Shown here one piece after another: positions 33,397-42,682 of a stretch of 64,000 bases of DNA; the stretch's first letter is position 1, and each line of letters opens with the position of its first letter. The DNA comes from CATOSK01 sp963665735. GTDB lineage: Bacteria; Chloroflexota; Dehalococcoidia; Lucifugimonadales; UBA3495. The stretch is from contig OY762444.1 of the NCBI GenBank assembly GCA_963665735.1, positions 496,001 through 560,000 on the forward strand, in the 5' to 3' direction. Both the position numbers and the translations under genes were made by a program. The notes below the pieces were generated by a model, which was given only the letters and a program-made list of their open reading frames with translations, was not told where the DNA came from and searched no databases.

Positions 33397-34020
33397 CTAC
33401 AACGCCCCCAAAACCACCCGCACTATCCGTTTTTCCAGGGCTTGGGCTAGTTGCAGGGCGTTTTCCAGGCGGAGGTGGTCGCCCACGGCGCCGACGTAGG
33501 CCACGCCCAGGATGCGCCCTACCCGGAAGTCAATGACGCTGGAGGAAATCAAGCCGTGCTGGCCGCCCTGGAGGACTTTCAGGGCCACCGCCTCATCGAA
33601 TAGGCCGGCGGGGTCCAGCCGCTCCACCGACACCAGTTGGGCGCCGCTGCCGACGCTTTCGCCGATGTTGCCCTCGAAGTCCTTGACAAAGACCTCGTGC
33701 ATCCAGGTAGAGACGGATTCCGGGGCGTCGAACAAGTGGGCGACGGTGGCGCCGACGAAGTTGAATCCGTCGAAAATCTGCATATTGGAGGTGGGGCCGA
33801 ACTCGCGGACAAAGCCGTTGATGCGGCCCACCTGCTGGAAACGCTGGGGGGTGCTGCCGGCGAAACCGTGTTCGGCCAGTTGGTCGTTGCTCAGGGGGCC
33901 TTCGCGCACCACCTGGTAGCCGCGAAATTCTTCGGGGATGTCGTCCCGGTCCAGAACCATAAATTCCAGGTCGGCTTCGGAGACCCGGTAGGTGGCCTGG
34001 CTCAATGATGCTCCGGTCAA
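33397..34020 (-). CDS. Hypothetical protein
   Basis: About 207 residues from a TTG at 34020, chosen because GGAGG lies 5 nt upstream; TTG at 34005 is an alternative. The longer frame upstream runs through two dispersed repeats and is not real. No family was recognised. The protein looks soluble and globular. Segments: EFMVLDRDDIPEEFRGYQVVREGPL near the N-terminus, and VGATVAHLFDAPESVSTWMHEVFVKDFEGNIGE in the middle. SSVIDFRVGRILGVAYVGAVGD is near the end, followed by an amphipathic helix. Confidence 0.6.
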   Translation of the reverse strand: MTGASLSQATYRVSEADLEFMVLDRDDIPEEFRGYQVVREGPLSNDQLAEHGFAGSTPQRFQQVGRINGFVREFGPTSNMQIFDGFNFVGATVAHLFDAPESVSTWMHEVFVKDFEGNIGESVGSGAQLVSVERLDPAGLFDEAVALKVLQGGQHGLISSSVIDFRVGRILGVAYVGAVGDHLRLENALQLAQALEKRIVRVVLGAL

Positions 34021-34076
34021 AACTGCCTCCGTGGGGTTGATGGATTGGGGCGTTGACGCTCTTCCCCTATGGGTGT

Positions 34077-34176
34077 GGATTCCCGCGAAAGCGGGAATGA
34101 CGGGTTGGGGGTTGAGGTTATTGGGGTTTCCACCCCCACCCTGGCCCTCCCCCTGGTAGGGGGAGGGGATTTTTCG
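34077..34176. repeat. Two dispersed repeats
   Basis: A GATTCCCGCGAAAGCGGGAA hairpin at 34077-34102 and a CCCTCCCCCTGGTAGGGGG stem-loop at 34127-34176, upstream of the minus-strand gene. Confidence 0.8.
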
Positions 34177-34231
34177 TTGCCCCATCCCGGAGTGGGAAGG
34201 GATTTTTCGGTTGGGAGCGACTTAGCAGGGC

Positions 34232-35287
34232 TTAGCCGCAGACCATGGGGTAAACGTGGAGGTAGCGGGACATTTCGCCGGGAACCTGGCTGGTGGCGCG
34301 CCACTGGCTGCCGCCGTCGTTGCTGGCGAAAACCCGCCCGTCGTAGTCGCAGCAATAGACGTTCTGGGCGGCGTTGGGGTCAATGGCAATCTGGAACATC
34401 CGGCGGGGCGGTTCATCGCCGATGTCCACCCGGCTCCAGGTCTCCCCGGCGTCGGAACTGCGGAAGAGAGCGCCGGCTTCCTGGGTGCCGGCGGGAGCGC
34501 CGCCGCCACCGGCCCCGGCGGCCAGGTAGATGTTGCTGGGGTTGCCGGGGTCAACCAGCAGGCCACGGCAATAGCTGCCGCCGGGGAACATTTCGTCAAC
34601 CTGGATGTGTTCCCAGTAACGCCCCCGGTCGCGGCTGCGGAACATGGCGACCTGGGTGATGATAAACACGGTGCCGGGGGCCGCGGCGCTGACCTGGACG
34701 CCGTGCAAGTCCAGGGTATTGTTGCGGACGTAGGGGCCGTCCAGGATTTGCTGCCAGGTTTCGCCGCCGTCGCGGCTGGCGATGAGGCCGCCGACTTCGA
34801 TGGCGCCGTACATATCCGCGGGGTTGGAGGGGTCGGTGGCGATGCCGATGACCCGCTTGCCCAGGGGCGGCATATAGGTGGTGATGTGTGGATAGACGAC
34901 CCCGGAGGTGTCCATTTCGTCCCAGTGGGCGCCGCCGTCCTTGGAGCGATAGACGGCGCAGGGTTCGTAGCCGGCAAAGACCGTTTCCGGGTCGTTGGGG
35001 TCAAGGGCCAGGGACCAGACATCGCCCTTGCGGGTGTCCAGGGGTTCCCAATGGTCGCCCCGGTCGTCGCTGCGGTAGGGGCCTTGGTGGGTGCCGGCGT
35101 AGATTACATTGGGATTCTGGGGGTGAACCAGCAGGGCGCGAACCTGGGGTTCGGCGGGCAGGCCGTTGGCAATGTCGTGCCATTGGTCATCGCCTTCGGC
35201 CCGGCGGTACAAGCCGCCGCCGCCGATGAAGTCGCCTTCGCCGGCCAGGCCCACGTAAACATGGGTGAGGTGGTTGGATGCAGTCAT
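34232..35287 (-). CDS. BNR-repeat beta-propeller protein (sialidase/Vps10-like)
   Basis: A 351-residue protein of repeated BNR/Asp-box blades: GPYRSDDRGDHWEPL, AVYRSKDGGAHWDEM, LIASRDGGETWQQI, FRSRDRGRYWEH, FRSSDAGETWSRV and FASNDGGSQWRA, spaced about 45-55 residues. Such propellers occur in sialidases, photosystem assembly factor Ycf48 and many unassigned Chloroflexota proteins. No signal peptide is seen, so it is likely cytoplasmic. GGAGG precedes the ATG at 35287. Function unassigned. Confidence 0.8.
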   Translation of the reverse strand: MTASNHLTHVYVGLAGEGDFIGGGGLYRRAEGDDQWHDIANGLPAEPQVRALLVHPQNPNVIYAGTHQGPYRSDDRGDHWEPLDTRKGDVWSLALDPNDPETVFAGYEPCAVYRSKDGGAHWDEMDTSGVVYPHITTYMPPLGKRVIGIATDPSNPADMYGAIEVGGLIASRDGGETWQQILDGPYVRNNTLDLHGVQVSAAAPGTVFIITQVAMFRSRDRGRYWEHIQVDEMFPGGSYCRGLLVDPGNPSNIYLAAGAGGGGAPAGTQEAGALFRSSDAGETWSRVDIGDEPPRRMFQIAIDPNAAQNVYCCDYDGRVFASNDGGSQWRATSQVPGEMSRYLHVYPMVCG

Positions 35288-35841
35288 GGTTGGCCTCCGT
35301 TCAAGGATTGAGGTCAAGTTTCAGGGGTCGTTGGGGGGATTGTAACGGTTTTGGCGGGGATGGGGTAGTGGGTGAATCGCTCCCCATCCCTGCAAAATTC
35401 TCCGGATGAGGCGACCCCTTCGGCTATGCTCCGGGCAGGGTTGGCTGTGGCGGGGATTTTGGATTCTTGGCCGCGCTCGGAATTGCACGAAAGGGCCGGG
35501 AATAAAAGTTGAAAGGCCCTGGGATGTCGGTGGGCGAGTTGACCGGGGTTTTACCGACACCGGGGAGGGAATCTGCGCGGGTTTGCCCTGACTCCGCACG
35601 AAAATCGGAGCCGCCGGCGGCTCTTCCCAGGATGTCAGCCCGCAATCCTTCCGTCGTCCATCATGCTGGGATTGTTGGTAGTTGTGCAAGACATCCTGGT
35701 TAATCGTTGTCGTTGGTGCGAGGGTTTGTTGGAGCAAGGTCGGGCGGGGATAAAACCCGCCCTTGCGGGGGGGCGGTTAGGGGATGGCAAAGTTGGCGGG
35801 GTTTTTTTGTTGGGCGGCGATGGTTTAGCGATGGGGGGTTT
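35288..35841. other. Non-coding region, nothing recognised except repeat traces
   Basis: Contains a short CCCTTCGGCTATGCTCCGGGC motif near 35415 and a partial GGGCGGGGATAAAACCCGCCC stem-loop at about 35739-35762. Open frames are present but none has recognisable protein character. Confidence 0.5.
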
Positions 35842-36171
35842 CTATTCCCGGGATAACTTTTCCCGGTCGAGGGTGAGGGGGATTGTCGGGTCGGCGCGTT
35901 CCAAAGAGGCAGCGTTATCGCCTTTGCCGGGGCTGTTTCCGCCGACGGCGGCGTACTCGAATCCAAGGTGGGCCATGAGCGCGGCGTCAAGGGCGTTTCT
36001 GCCGTCGAATACTAACTTGGGGCAGCGCATACTGTCGGCTATGGCGGCCCGATCGGCCCGGACTATTTCGTGCCACTCGGTCAGCAGTATCAACGCCTGG
36101 GCGCCGGGCGTCGTTTCCTCCGGCGTATCCACAAATCGGACGCTTTCCGGCAACAACAAGCGGGCGAACAT
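35842..36171 (-). pseudogene. C-terminal fragment of UDP-glucose/GDP-mannose 6-dehydrogenase
   Basis: The minus strand encodes about 105 residues matching only the UDP-binding C-terminal domain: ESVRFVDTPEETTPGAQALILLTEWHEI and MRCPKLVFDGRNAL (the TEW and DGRN motifs). About 300 N-terminal residues, including the NAD domain and catalytic Cys, are missing. Upstream the frame is cut by a stop where the opposite-strand flippase fragment begins, marking a recombination junction near 36165. Confidence 0.8.
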
Positions 36172-39079
36172 TTACCACCTCTTCGTTTCCATGCAAGCCG
36201 GTCTGCTGGTGAACCACATTGCCCCCCTCAAGTTGGGCGAAATTGTCCGCCCCCTCCTGGCCGCCAGATACGGCGTACCGTTAGCCCAGGCGGCCACTAC
36301 GACGGCCGTCGCCCGGTTTCTGGACTTAGCCGTGCTGTTGACCATCGCCGCCGTGGTTGGCTCCGCCCTGTCCCTTTCCGGCGCTACTCCCGGGATGCAG
36401 CCAGACGCCTGGCTGCCAAGGCTGACCCTGCCGGCGGCGGTACTGCTGGGATGCGGGGTGGGGCTGCTGATACGCCAGCGCCGGGTGCATGACTGGCTGC
36501 CCTCCGTCCTGGCGTCAAGGATTGACGTATTTCGGGAACAGCTCCAACAGGTGTCGGTTCGCCGGGTGGCGCTGGGCGCGCTGCGGACGCTGCCCGGTTG
36601 GATGCTGGAATCCGCAATAATCCTCGGCGCGGCCCACGCCCTCGGCATCCACCTGTCCATCCCCACCGCCCTGGCCATGGCATCCTTCACCATTCTGTTC
36701 CAGGTGTTCCACGTGACGCCCGGCGGAATCGGGGTGTACGAAGGCGTAATGACCGGGGCGCTGTACGCCCACGGGGTGCCGTGGCAGGAAGGGCTGACCC
36801 TGCCTTCGACGAGCTCAGGGTGAACGAAAGACACCCACGGGTTGAAGTTCGCCTATTCCTACACCATCGCCCTGGCCTTCACCCTCACCGCCTTCCGCAA
36901 ACTGCCCGAATTGAACCCCCTGGGCAAAATCCGCGGCGACGCCCACGGTTCCAAGGCCGCCTCCCGATTCGAGGTCGTGGCCGCCCGCCTCTGGAACGTG
37001 CTGAACGAGGGCAAGCCCTTTACCCCCGTGTTCGTTCTCGGCATCCTCGGCCTGCTGAGCCTGCCCCACCTGACCGACGCGACTTACTGGCCCCAAGCCG
37101 GGATTGCCCTGCTCGCCCTGGCGCCCCTGTTCCTGATTTTCTACCGCTTTGACTTCCCCATCAAACTGCGAATCGCGCTGTGGATTTTCCTGGGCGTTTT
37201 TCTGGCGGCCTTCCGGTTCGTGGACTGGACGGCGGTGGCCCTGGTGCTGGGCATCTACCTGACCTTCACCATCTTTCTGTGGGGCACCGTCTATTATCAC
37301 CTGCGTATCGGCACGCCCTGGACCAACTTCACCCGGTTCTGGCGGCTGGTTCTGGAAAACCCGGACCCCACCAGCGGCAACTTTCTGGAGCAGATACCCA
37401 AGGTTCTGCTGCTGGTTCTGGCCTTCCGGTTGATAGTCGAAAACCCCGGCCTGGACACGGTGTTGGCGGTTGAGGGGTTCGTTCTGGGCCTGGGCATCAT
37501 CGCGCTGCTGGCCCATCAGTGGTTCTTCACCTGGCCGCCGGCTCCGTCGCTGACCCCCACGCGCCTGTTGGCCCGGGAAGGACGCCGCCGGTGCCGCCGA
37601 TTCATCGCCATTGTCATTGACGGATGCCGGGCCTACCGGCTTTGGGAAGCCGATACCCCCTGCATTGACCGGCTGCGGCGGGAAGGGGCCGATTATGTCA
37701 ACACGGCGACGGTTTACCCGGCTAGGACGGTGACGGGATTCAGTTCCATGTTCACCGGCGCGCCGCCCAAAACCCACGGTATGCGCAGCAATTTCGTCCC
37801 CAGCCTGGGGGTGAAGTGCGAGTCCATTTTCGACGCGCTCCATCAGGCGGGCATGAACGGCAAGCTGGTGGGAATCGCGCACCTGGTGGACGCTTTCGGC
37901 GACAACGTGGAGACGGTCACCGCCGTTACCCACAACGATGAGATTGACGACGCCCTGGCCGCCAAGGGCAAGCTGGTCATGGAACGCGACGACCCGGACT
38001 TGCTGGCTCTGCAACTGCTCAGCGTTGACCAGACGGGACACGCCAGGGGCAGCTACAACGCCGAGTACCTGGCGAAAATCGAGGCCGCCGACCGGATTAT
38101 TGAGGAATTTCTCGACTGGTGCCGGGAACGGGGTTATCTGGAAGACGCTACGGTGCTAATCACGTCAGACCACGGACAGGGCATCGGCATCGGCGGGCAT
38201 GGGCACATGAGTCCCGAAGAGCCCCATGTTCCCTGCTTTATGTGGGGCGCCGGGGTGGAACTTGCCGGACAATTCGACGCTCCGCGGTTGGTCATGGACG
38301 TGGCCCCCACCATCGCCTACTTCCTGGGATTTCCCCCACCGGCGCAGTCCATGGGGCAAGTGCTGGGCGTGGTTGAAGAGGCCGAAGAATCAAAGCCGTT
38401 GGCCGTAATCGTGCCGGCGTACAACGAAACCGAAAACCTACCCGACACCCTGGCCCGGATGCCCGCCGGTGAATTGGACGGTATGCGGGTCATCGTGGTT
38501 GACGACGGCTCCACCGACGGCACCGCCGAGGTTGCCCGGCGTCACGGCGCAGACCTGGTAGTCCGCCACCCGGTCAACCGGGGCTTGGGGGCCGCTCTCC
38601 GCACCGGACTGGCGGCGGCTAGGGACCTGGACGCGCGGGCCACGGTGTACGTGGACGCCGACGGGGAGTACCCGCCGGAGCAGATTCCCGACCTGCTGAA
38701 ACCCATCGAAACCGGAGAGGCCGACTACGTGATGGGTTCGCCATACATGAGGGGACAAGGCGGGAAGCGGGAACGTCAATCCTTCAATCTGCTGATTGCC
38801 AACATTGTGTTTACCGGGTTGCTGTGCGTGGCCTGCGGGCGGCGGATTACCGACGGACAGACGGGATTCCGGTCTTTTCCCCGGCGCACGCTGGAATGCG
38901 CCGAAATCATCCACGACTACAACTATGCCCAGGTGTTGACCCTGGATTTGCTCAAAAAGGGGATGCGGCTGCGGGAAGTTCCTATTTCCTACCGCTACCG
39001 CACCAGGGGCAAGTGATTCATCAGCGTGAGGTATCTCTGGCGGGTCCCGGTGGGGATGCTGCGGGAGATGCTGACCTAG
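36162..39079 (+). pseudogene. Flippase-like / phosphodiesterase / GT2 fusion, disrupted
   Basis: One reading frame interrupted by two in-frame TGA codons. From 36162: membrane segments like the lysylphosphatidylglycerol flippase family (NHIAPLKLGEIVRPLLAARYG, FHVTPGGIGVYEGVMTG), lacking the N-terminus. The TGA at 36821-36823 lies in a CTTCGACGAGCTCAGGGTGA-type dispersed repeat. The same frame resumes with KFAYSYTIALAF, more membrane helices, a type I phosphodiesterase domain (IVIDGCRAYRLWEADTP, VDQTGHARG, SDHGQGIGIGGHGH) and a DPM1-like GT2 domain (VIVPAYNETENLP, VVDDGSTDGT). A second TGA at 39014-39016 falls where related proteins have RTRGKSFI; the frame continues FISVRYLWRVPVGML to TAG at 39077. 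From TTG 36842 a 724-residue product could still be made. Confidence 0.8.
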
Positions 39080-39108
39080 CGGCGGAACAAAATTAAGGAG
39101 GCCGGAAA

Positions 39109-40411
39109 GTGCTTTACCTAACCAAACCCCTGGCGCAATGGCGTAAGTTGATGTTGTGGGCCATGTTGCCCATTCTCGTTCTGAGCCTGTCTTTGGGCGT
39201 GGCTTGCCAGCAGGCTGATACCTCTGCCGCGCAGCAAGTGGCCGCCCAGGCCCAGGCCGCCGCGGAACAGCCCCAGGGCGCGGAAGTTGCCGCGCACGCA
39301 GGCGGCGGGTGAGCAGGCCCAGGCCGCCGTGGGGCAAGCTCAGGAGGCAGCATCGCAAGCGCAGGCGGCGGCGGAGCAAGCGTTGACGGCAGCCGAACAA
39401 GCATTGGCGGCAGCGCAAATGTCCCGCCAGGGTGAAACCCGGCCTACCATTACCGTCATTGGCGGTGGCGGCGGCGGCACCGGGACTGGCACCGGTACGG
39501 GTACGGGTACAGGGACCGGCACCGGCACCGGTACTGGCACAGGTACGGCCACCGCCGCAATGCCCGGGTCGGTGGGAACCGTCGGTCTGAACATCCCCGT
39601 TGGTCTCAGTGCCGAGACGGAAGGGCCAACCAAGTCCGACGGCTACTACCATGCCACCACCAACCGGGAACACTATCAGAAGATTGCCTCGGACTACCAG
39701 GAAATAGCCAAGCTGACCAATGTCATCAAGGACGGCAAGCCCCTGCCAGCTGCGGACATCTTCCTGCTGTACGAAGTTGGGATGCACACGCGCATCGGCG
39801 TCCGCAGCAAGACCCTGCGGGGCTTTGCCCGGGACCCGGAACGGGCCGAGGAATTTGCCTTGGCAACCGAGTTTTACGGCTTCGGCAACTTCCTGGACTC
39901 CCCCATTAACAACGCCATACGCGGGCGCGGGGAGGCCGAGGACTACTCCGACGCCCAGAAGCGTCAGGCCATAAACAAAGGCATCCTCCGGGTCGTCTAT
40001 CACTGGTCCAAACACTACGTGATTGAGGGTAGCGCCGGGTTGGACTCGGGCGACGTTGATGAGGGTTGGGCCATCTACGTTGGCTTGGAAGTTGATGGGG
40101 ATTGCCCCAACTCGCTGGCGAAGTTGGCCCAGGCTCGGGAGGGCGACTTCGGACGGGAAGGAATCCTGGATATTCCCCTGCGGGAGGCAATGGAGCGGGC
40201 CAGGGTAGCGGCTGACTCCGGGGATGCCGCGGCTTACGACGCCGCCACCAACGACGTTTACTCCCGCTTCAACGCCATCTTCTATCTGGCCACGGTCAGG
40301 TACATGGGGCGGGTATTCGACGACGCCCAGGCCGGCAATCGCGACGCCTTGGGGACGCACCAGGTAGAGGCCCTGGCCTTCTACCAGTCTATCCAACCCG
40401 AAGTCGCCTAA
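39109..40411 (+). pseudogene. FEA1-like iron-associated lipoprotein, frameshifted
   Basis: GGAGG and a GTG at 39109 start a lipoprotein signal (LMLWAMLPILVLSLSLGVAC) followed by an Ala/Gln-rich coiled stretch. This frame ends at 39312, while the Ala/Gln-rich pattern continues without break in another frame from about 39287 (QAAGEQAQAAVGQAQEAASQ), so a single-base indel near 39290-39300 separates them. After a (GT)12 linker, residues resemble FEA1/low-iron-inducible periplasmic proteins: LLYEVGMHTRIGV, EFYGFGNFLDSPINNAIRG, AINKGILRVVYH, DEGWAIYVGL, FYLATVRYMGRVF, HQVEALAFYQSI. FEA1-type proteins are tied to iron uptake and often sit beside Fe(III) substrate-binding genes, as here. Confidence 0.65.
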
Positions 40412-41096
40412 GCCGCTCTCCCAACGGGGAGTGGATTGGCACGTCGGGCCGGGCCAGGACGATTATCTACAACACCGACGCCATTGACCCGGAAACCGAC
40501 CTGCCGCCCTCGATACTGGACTTTGCGGGCGAGGAGTGGCGAGGCCGGGTAGGATGGGCGCCGCGCAACGGGTCTTTCCAGGCCTCCGTAACCGCGCTGC
40601 GGATGCAATTGGGCGAGGACGCGGCCCGGGCCTGGCTGGAAGGCATCAAAGCCAACGACGCGCGGGACTACCCCAATAACGTCACCACGGTATCGGCAAC
40701 GGCCAAGGGTGAAGTTGACGTTGGGTTTGTGAACCACTACTATCTGGACGCTTCCTGGAAGAACACGGGCCGGAATTCAAGGCGCGCAATCACTACATCG
40801 GGAACGGGGACCCGGGGGCCTTGGCGCTGGTGGCCGGAGTAGGGATACTGAAGGCGTCGGAAAACACGGCAACGGCGCAGGAGTTCGTGGAATTTCTGCT
40901 TTCGGAGCCGGCGCAGCAGTACTTCGCATCGGTAGTCAAGGAATACCCGGTGTCAGCCGGAGTTGAGCCGCAAGGCGACTTGCCGCCCCTGGAATCCCTG
41001 AACCCGCCCGACATTGACCTGGGCAGCCTGAGCAATCTGGAAGGCACATTGAACCTGCTGCGGGATACGGGCGTTCTGCCTTCACGACGGCCCTGA
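40412..41096 (+). pseudogene. Fe(III) ABC transporter substrate-binding protein, N-terminally deleted and frameshifted
   Basis: Directly after the FEA1-like stop the sequence reads EWIGTSGRARTIIYNTDAI, WRGRVGWAPRNGSFQASVTALR, EDAARAWLEGIKAN and VGFVNHYYLDASWK, the middle of FbpA/FutA iron-binding proteins including the Tyr-Tyr iron ligands. The first roughly 130 residues and signal peptide are absent. Near 40765 one base is missing: the frame changes and continues as ARNHYIGNGDPGALALVAGVGILKASEN and FVEFLLSEPAQQYFA to a stop at 41094-41096. Nonfunctional. Confidence 0.85.
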
Positions 41097-41137
41097 CCAT
41101 CCGACGGGTTCCACGTTGGGTTAAAGGAAAAGAGCTG

Positions 41138-42382
41138 TTGCTTCTGGCGGCGGCTCTTTTCTTATTGCTGTCCGTCGCCTACGCATTTTCCATCGGCATC
41201 CGGGCATCCCAAGGCGCATCCATAACCGGGGATGAACCGTTGTACCTGCTGACCACCCAAAGCCTGCTGGCCGACGGGGATTTAGACCTGAGCAACCAGT
41301 ACGCCGGCAAGTCATACAAGGCGTTTTTCGACCACCCCGACGACTTGTGGTTACAGTCGGAGCCGTTGCCCGACGGCCGGCCGCTCAGCCCGCACAATCC
41401 GGGGTTGTCGGTTCTGGTCATGCCGGGTTTCGCCCTGGGCGGCTTGGTGGGGGCGCAAGTCCAGTTGATGCTGCTGGCGGCGGCCACCATGTCTCTGGCC
41501 TTCGTGCTGGCCGACCGCCTTAACGGACGCCGGGCAATCAGTTGGGCCGTTGCGCTGGGCGTCGGGTTGACGGCCACGGCGTTCATCTACTTCACGGAAA
41601 TCTACCCGGAGTTTCCGGCGGCGTTGGCCCTGGTGGCGGCGATGCTGTTGGTTGCCCGCCAGCGCCGGTTGGGTCTGGTGGACGGCCTATGGCTGGTTGC
41701 CGCGCTGTCGGCGATGTGTTGGTTGGGGACGAAATACGCGCCGTTGGTTCTAGCCGTATCGGGGTATTTTCTGCTGAAAGCCGACGGTCGGGGCCGGATA
41801 GCCCTGCTGGTTGCGGGAGGCATATCGGCAATAGTTTTCGCCTGGTTCCACCTTCACGTTTACGGCAGCTTAACCCCTTATGGAGCCGGGGTAGTCTATG
41901 CCCAATGGAATACCATTGAAATTCTGGGACAGCATATCGAGTTCGCGGAAAGGTATTACCGGCTTTGTGGGATATTCATTGACCGCCAGTTCGGGATTGG
42001 ACGCTGGGCGCCGCTGCCGCTGGCCGTCGTACCCATGGGGCTGCTAATCGCCAGGACGCCCCCTTGGGGCAAGATTGCCGTCGCGCTGTTGGGGGCTTAT
42101 ACGCTGGCGATTACCGTCGGGCTGGCGCTGGCCGCCCATGCCCAGGAAATCGCCATCGCGGTTGACCCCTTCGATATGAGCTACCCGCCCTTTCAGGGAT
42201 TGGCCGGGTTGTTTCCCTGGTATAGCTGGTGGACGGCGGAAACCTGGTGGTTGACCTGGTTCTGGCTGACGCTGGCCGGCCTGGTGACGGGAGCAATGGT
42301 GTGGACGGACATCGTTGGAGGAACTCGGCGGCTGGGGCGGACCGTCGGGCATTGGCGCAACCGCTCTGCCACCTGCGCTTGA
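41138..42382 (+). CDS. Polytopic membrane protein, GT-C glycosyltransferase-like
   Basis: About 414 residues with roughly nine membrane helices. After the first helix the segment ITGDEPLYLLTTQSLLADGDLDL carries the acidic GDEPxY motif seen in GT-C (PMT/ArnT-like) glycosyltransferases, followed by LSPHNPGLSVLVMPGFALGG. TTG at 41138 is used; the frame is open back to a CTG overlapping the iron-protein stop, and IRRVPRWVKGKELLLL there resembles a permease N-terminus. It may be truncated at its C-terminus. It borders the decay zone, so functionality is uncertain. Confidence 0.55.
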   Translation: MLLAAALFLLLSVAYAFSIGIRASQGASITGDEPLYLLTTQSLLADGDLDLSNQYAGKSYKAFFDHPDDLWLQSEPLPDGRPLSPHNPGLSVLVMPGFALGGLVGAQVQLMLLAAATMSLAFVLADRLNGRRAISWAVALGVGLTATAFIYFTEIYPEFPAALALVAAMLLVARQRRLGLVDGLWLVAALSAMCWLGTKYAPLVLAVSGYFLLKADGRGRIALLVAGGISAIVFAWFHLHVYGSLTPYGAGVVYAQWNTIEILGQHIEFAERYYRLCGIFIDRQFGIGRWAPLPLAVVPMGLLIARTPPWGKIAVALLGAYTLAITVGLALAAHAQEIAIAVDPFDMSYPPFQGLAGLFPWYSWWTAETWWLTWFWLTLAGLVTGAMVWTDIVGGTRRLGRTVGHWRNRSATCA

Positions 42383-42514
42383 AACCCGGTTGTCGTTACA
42401 AGTCCCCGGACAACAAGGACTTGATTCCCTCATGACATGACGGTAGGGGGTTAAACTCGCCTTTGCGAAGACAACCGGGGTTGAAGATTGGCCGGAAAGA
42501 CGGGGACGCGGGTT

Positions 42515-42544
42515 TTGGATGCGGGGCGATTGGAGTGATATACT
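42515..42544 (+). promoter_or_regulatory. Sigma-70-like promoter upstream of the tRNA-like element and pheST
   Basis: TTGGAT, 18 nt, TATACT. Expected transcription start about 42551, about 10 nt before the tRNA-like 5' half. Confidence 0.5.
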
Positions 42545-42561
42545 AGGGGGAGCAATCGCTG

Positions 42562-42645
42562 GCCGGTGTAGCTCAGTGGCAGAGCAACGGACTTTTTGAT
42601 TTCGTGACGAAAGGCGACGTTTCCAGCGTCGCCGTTGTTGTAACC
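42562..42645 (+). other. tRNA 5'-half-like element with hairpins
   Basis: Bases 42562-42594 look like the start of a tRNA: GCCGGTG, TA, GCTC-AGTGGCA-GAGC (perfect D arm), then AACGGAC as the 5' side of an anticodon stem. No matching anticodon 3' stem, GTTCGAAT T-loop or CCA follows. Instead two small hairpins occur, TTTCG-TGA-CGAAA (42600-42612) and GGCGACG-TTTCCAG-CGTCGCC (42613-42633), then ACCGG that could pair with CCGGT. It is either a broken tRNA gene or a structured leader of pheS. Not a functional tRNA by eye. Confidence 0.55.
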
Positions 42646-42682
42646 GGGATTGGGCTTGGGAAGCGGATTTTTCGGGAGCGTT

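Noticed and set aside
36821..39016. TGA recoding (selenocysteine or Trp) in the phosphodiesterase-GT2 fusion.
   Set aside because: Many intact genes here end normally with TGA, no SECIS-like hairpin is evident, and adjacent genes are decayed, so loss-of-function stops are simpler.
42562..42645. Complete tRNA gene (Thr- or Lys-like).
   Set aside because: The D arm is perfect but there is no matching anticodon 3' stem, no T loop and no CCA end.
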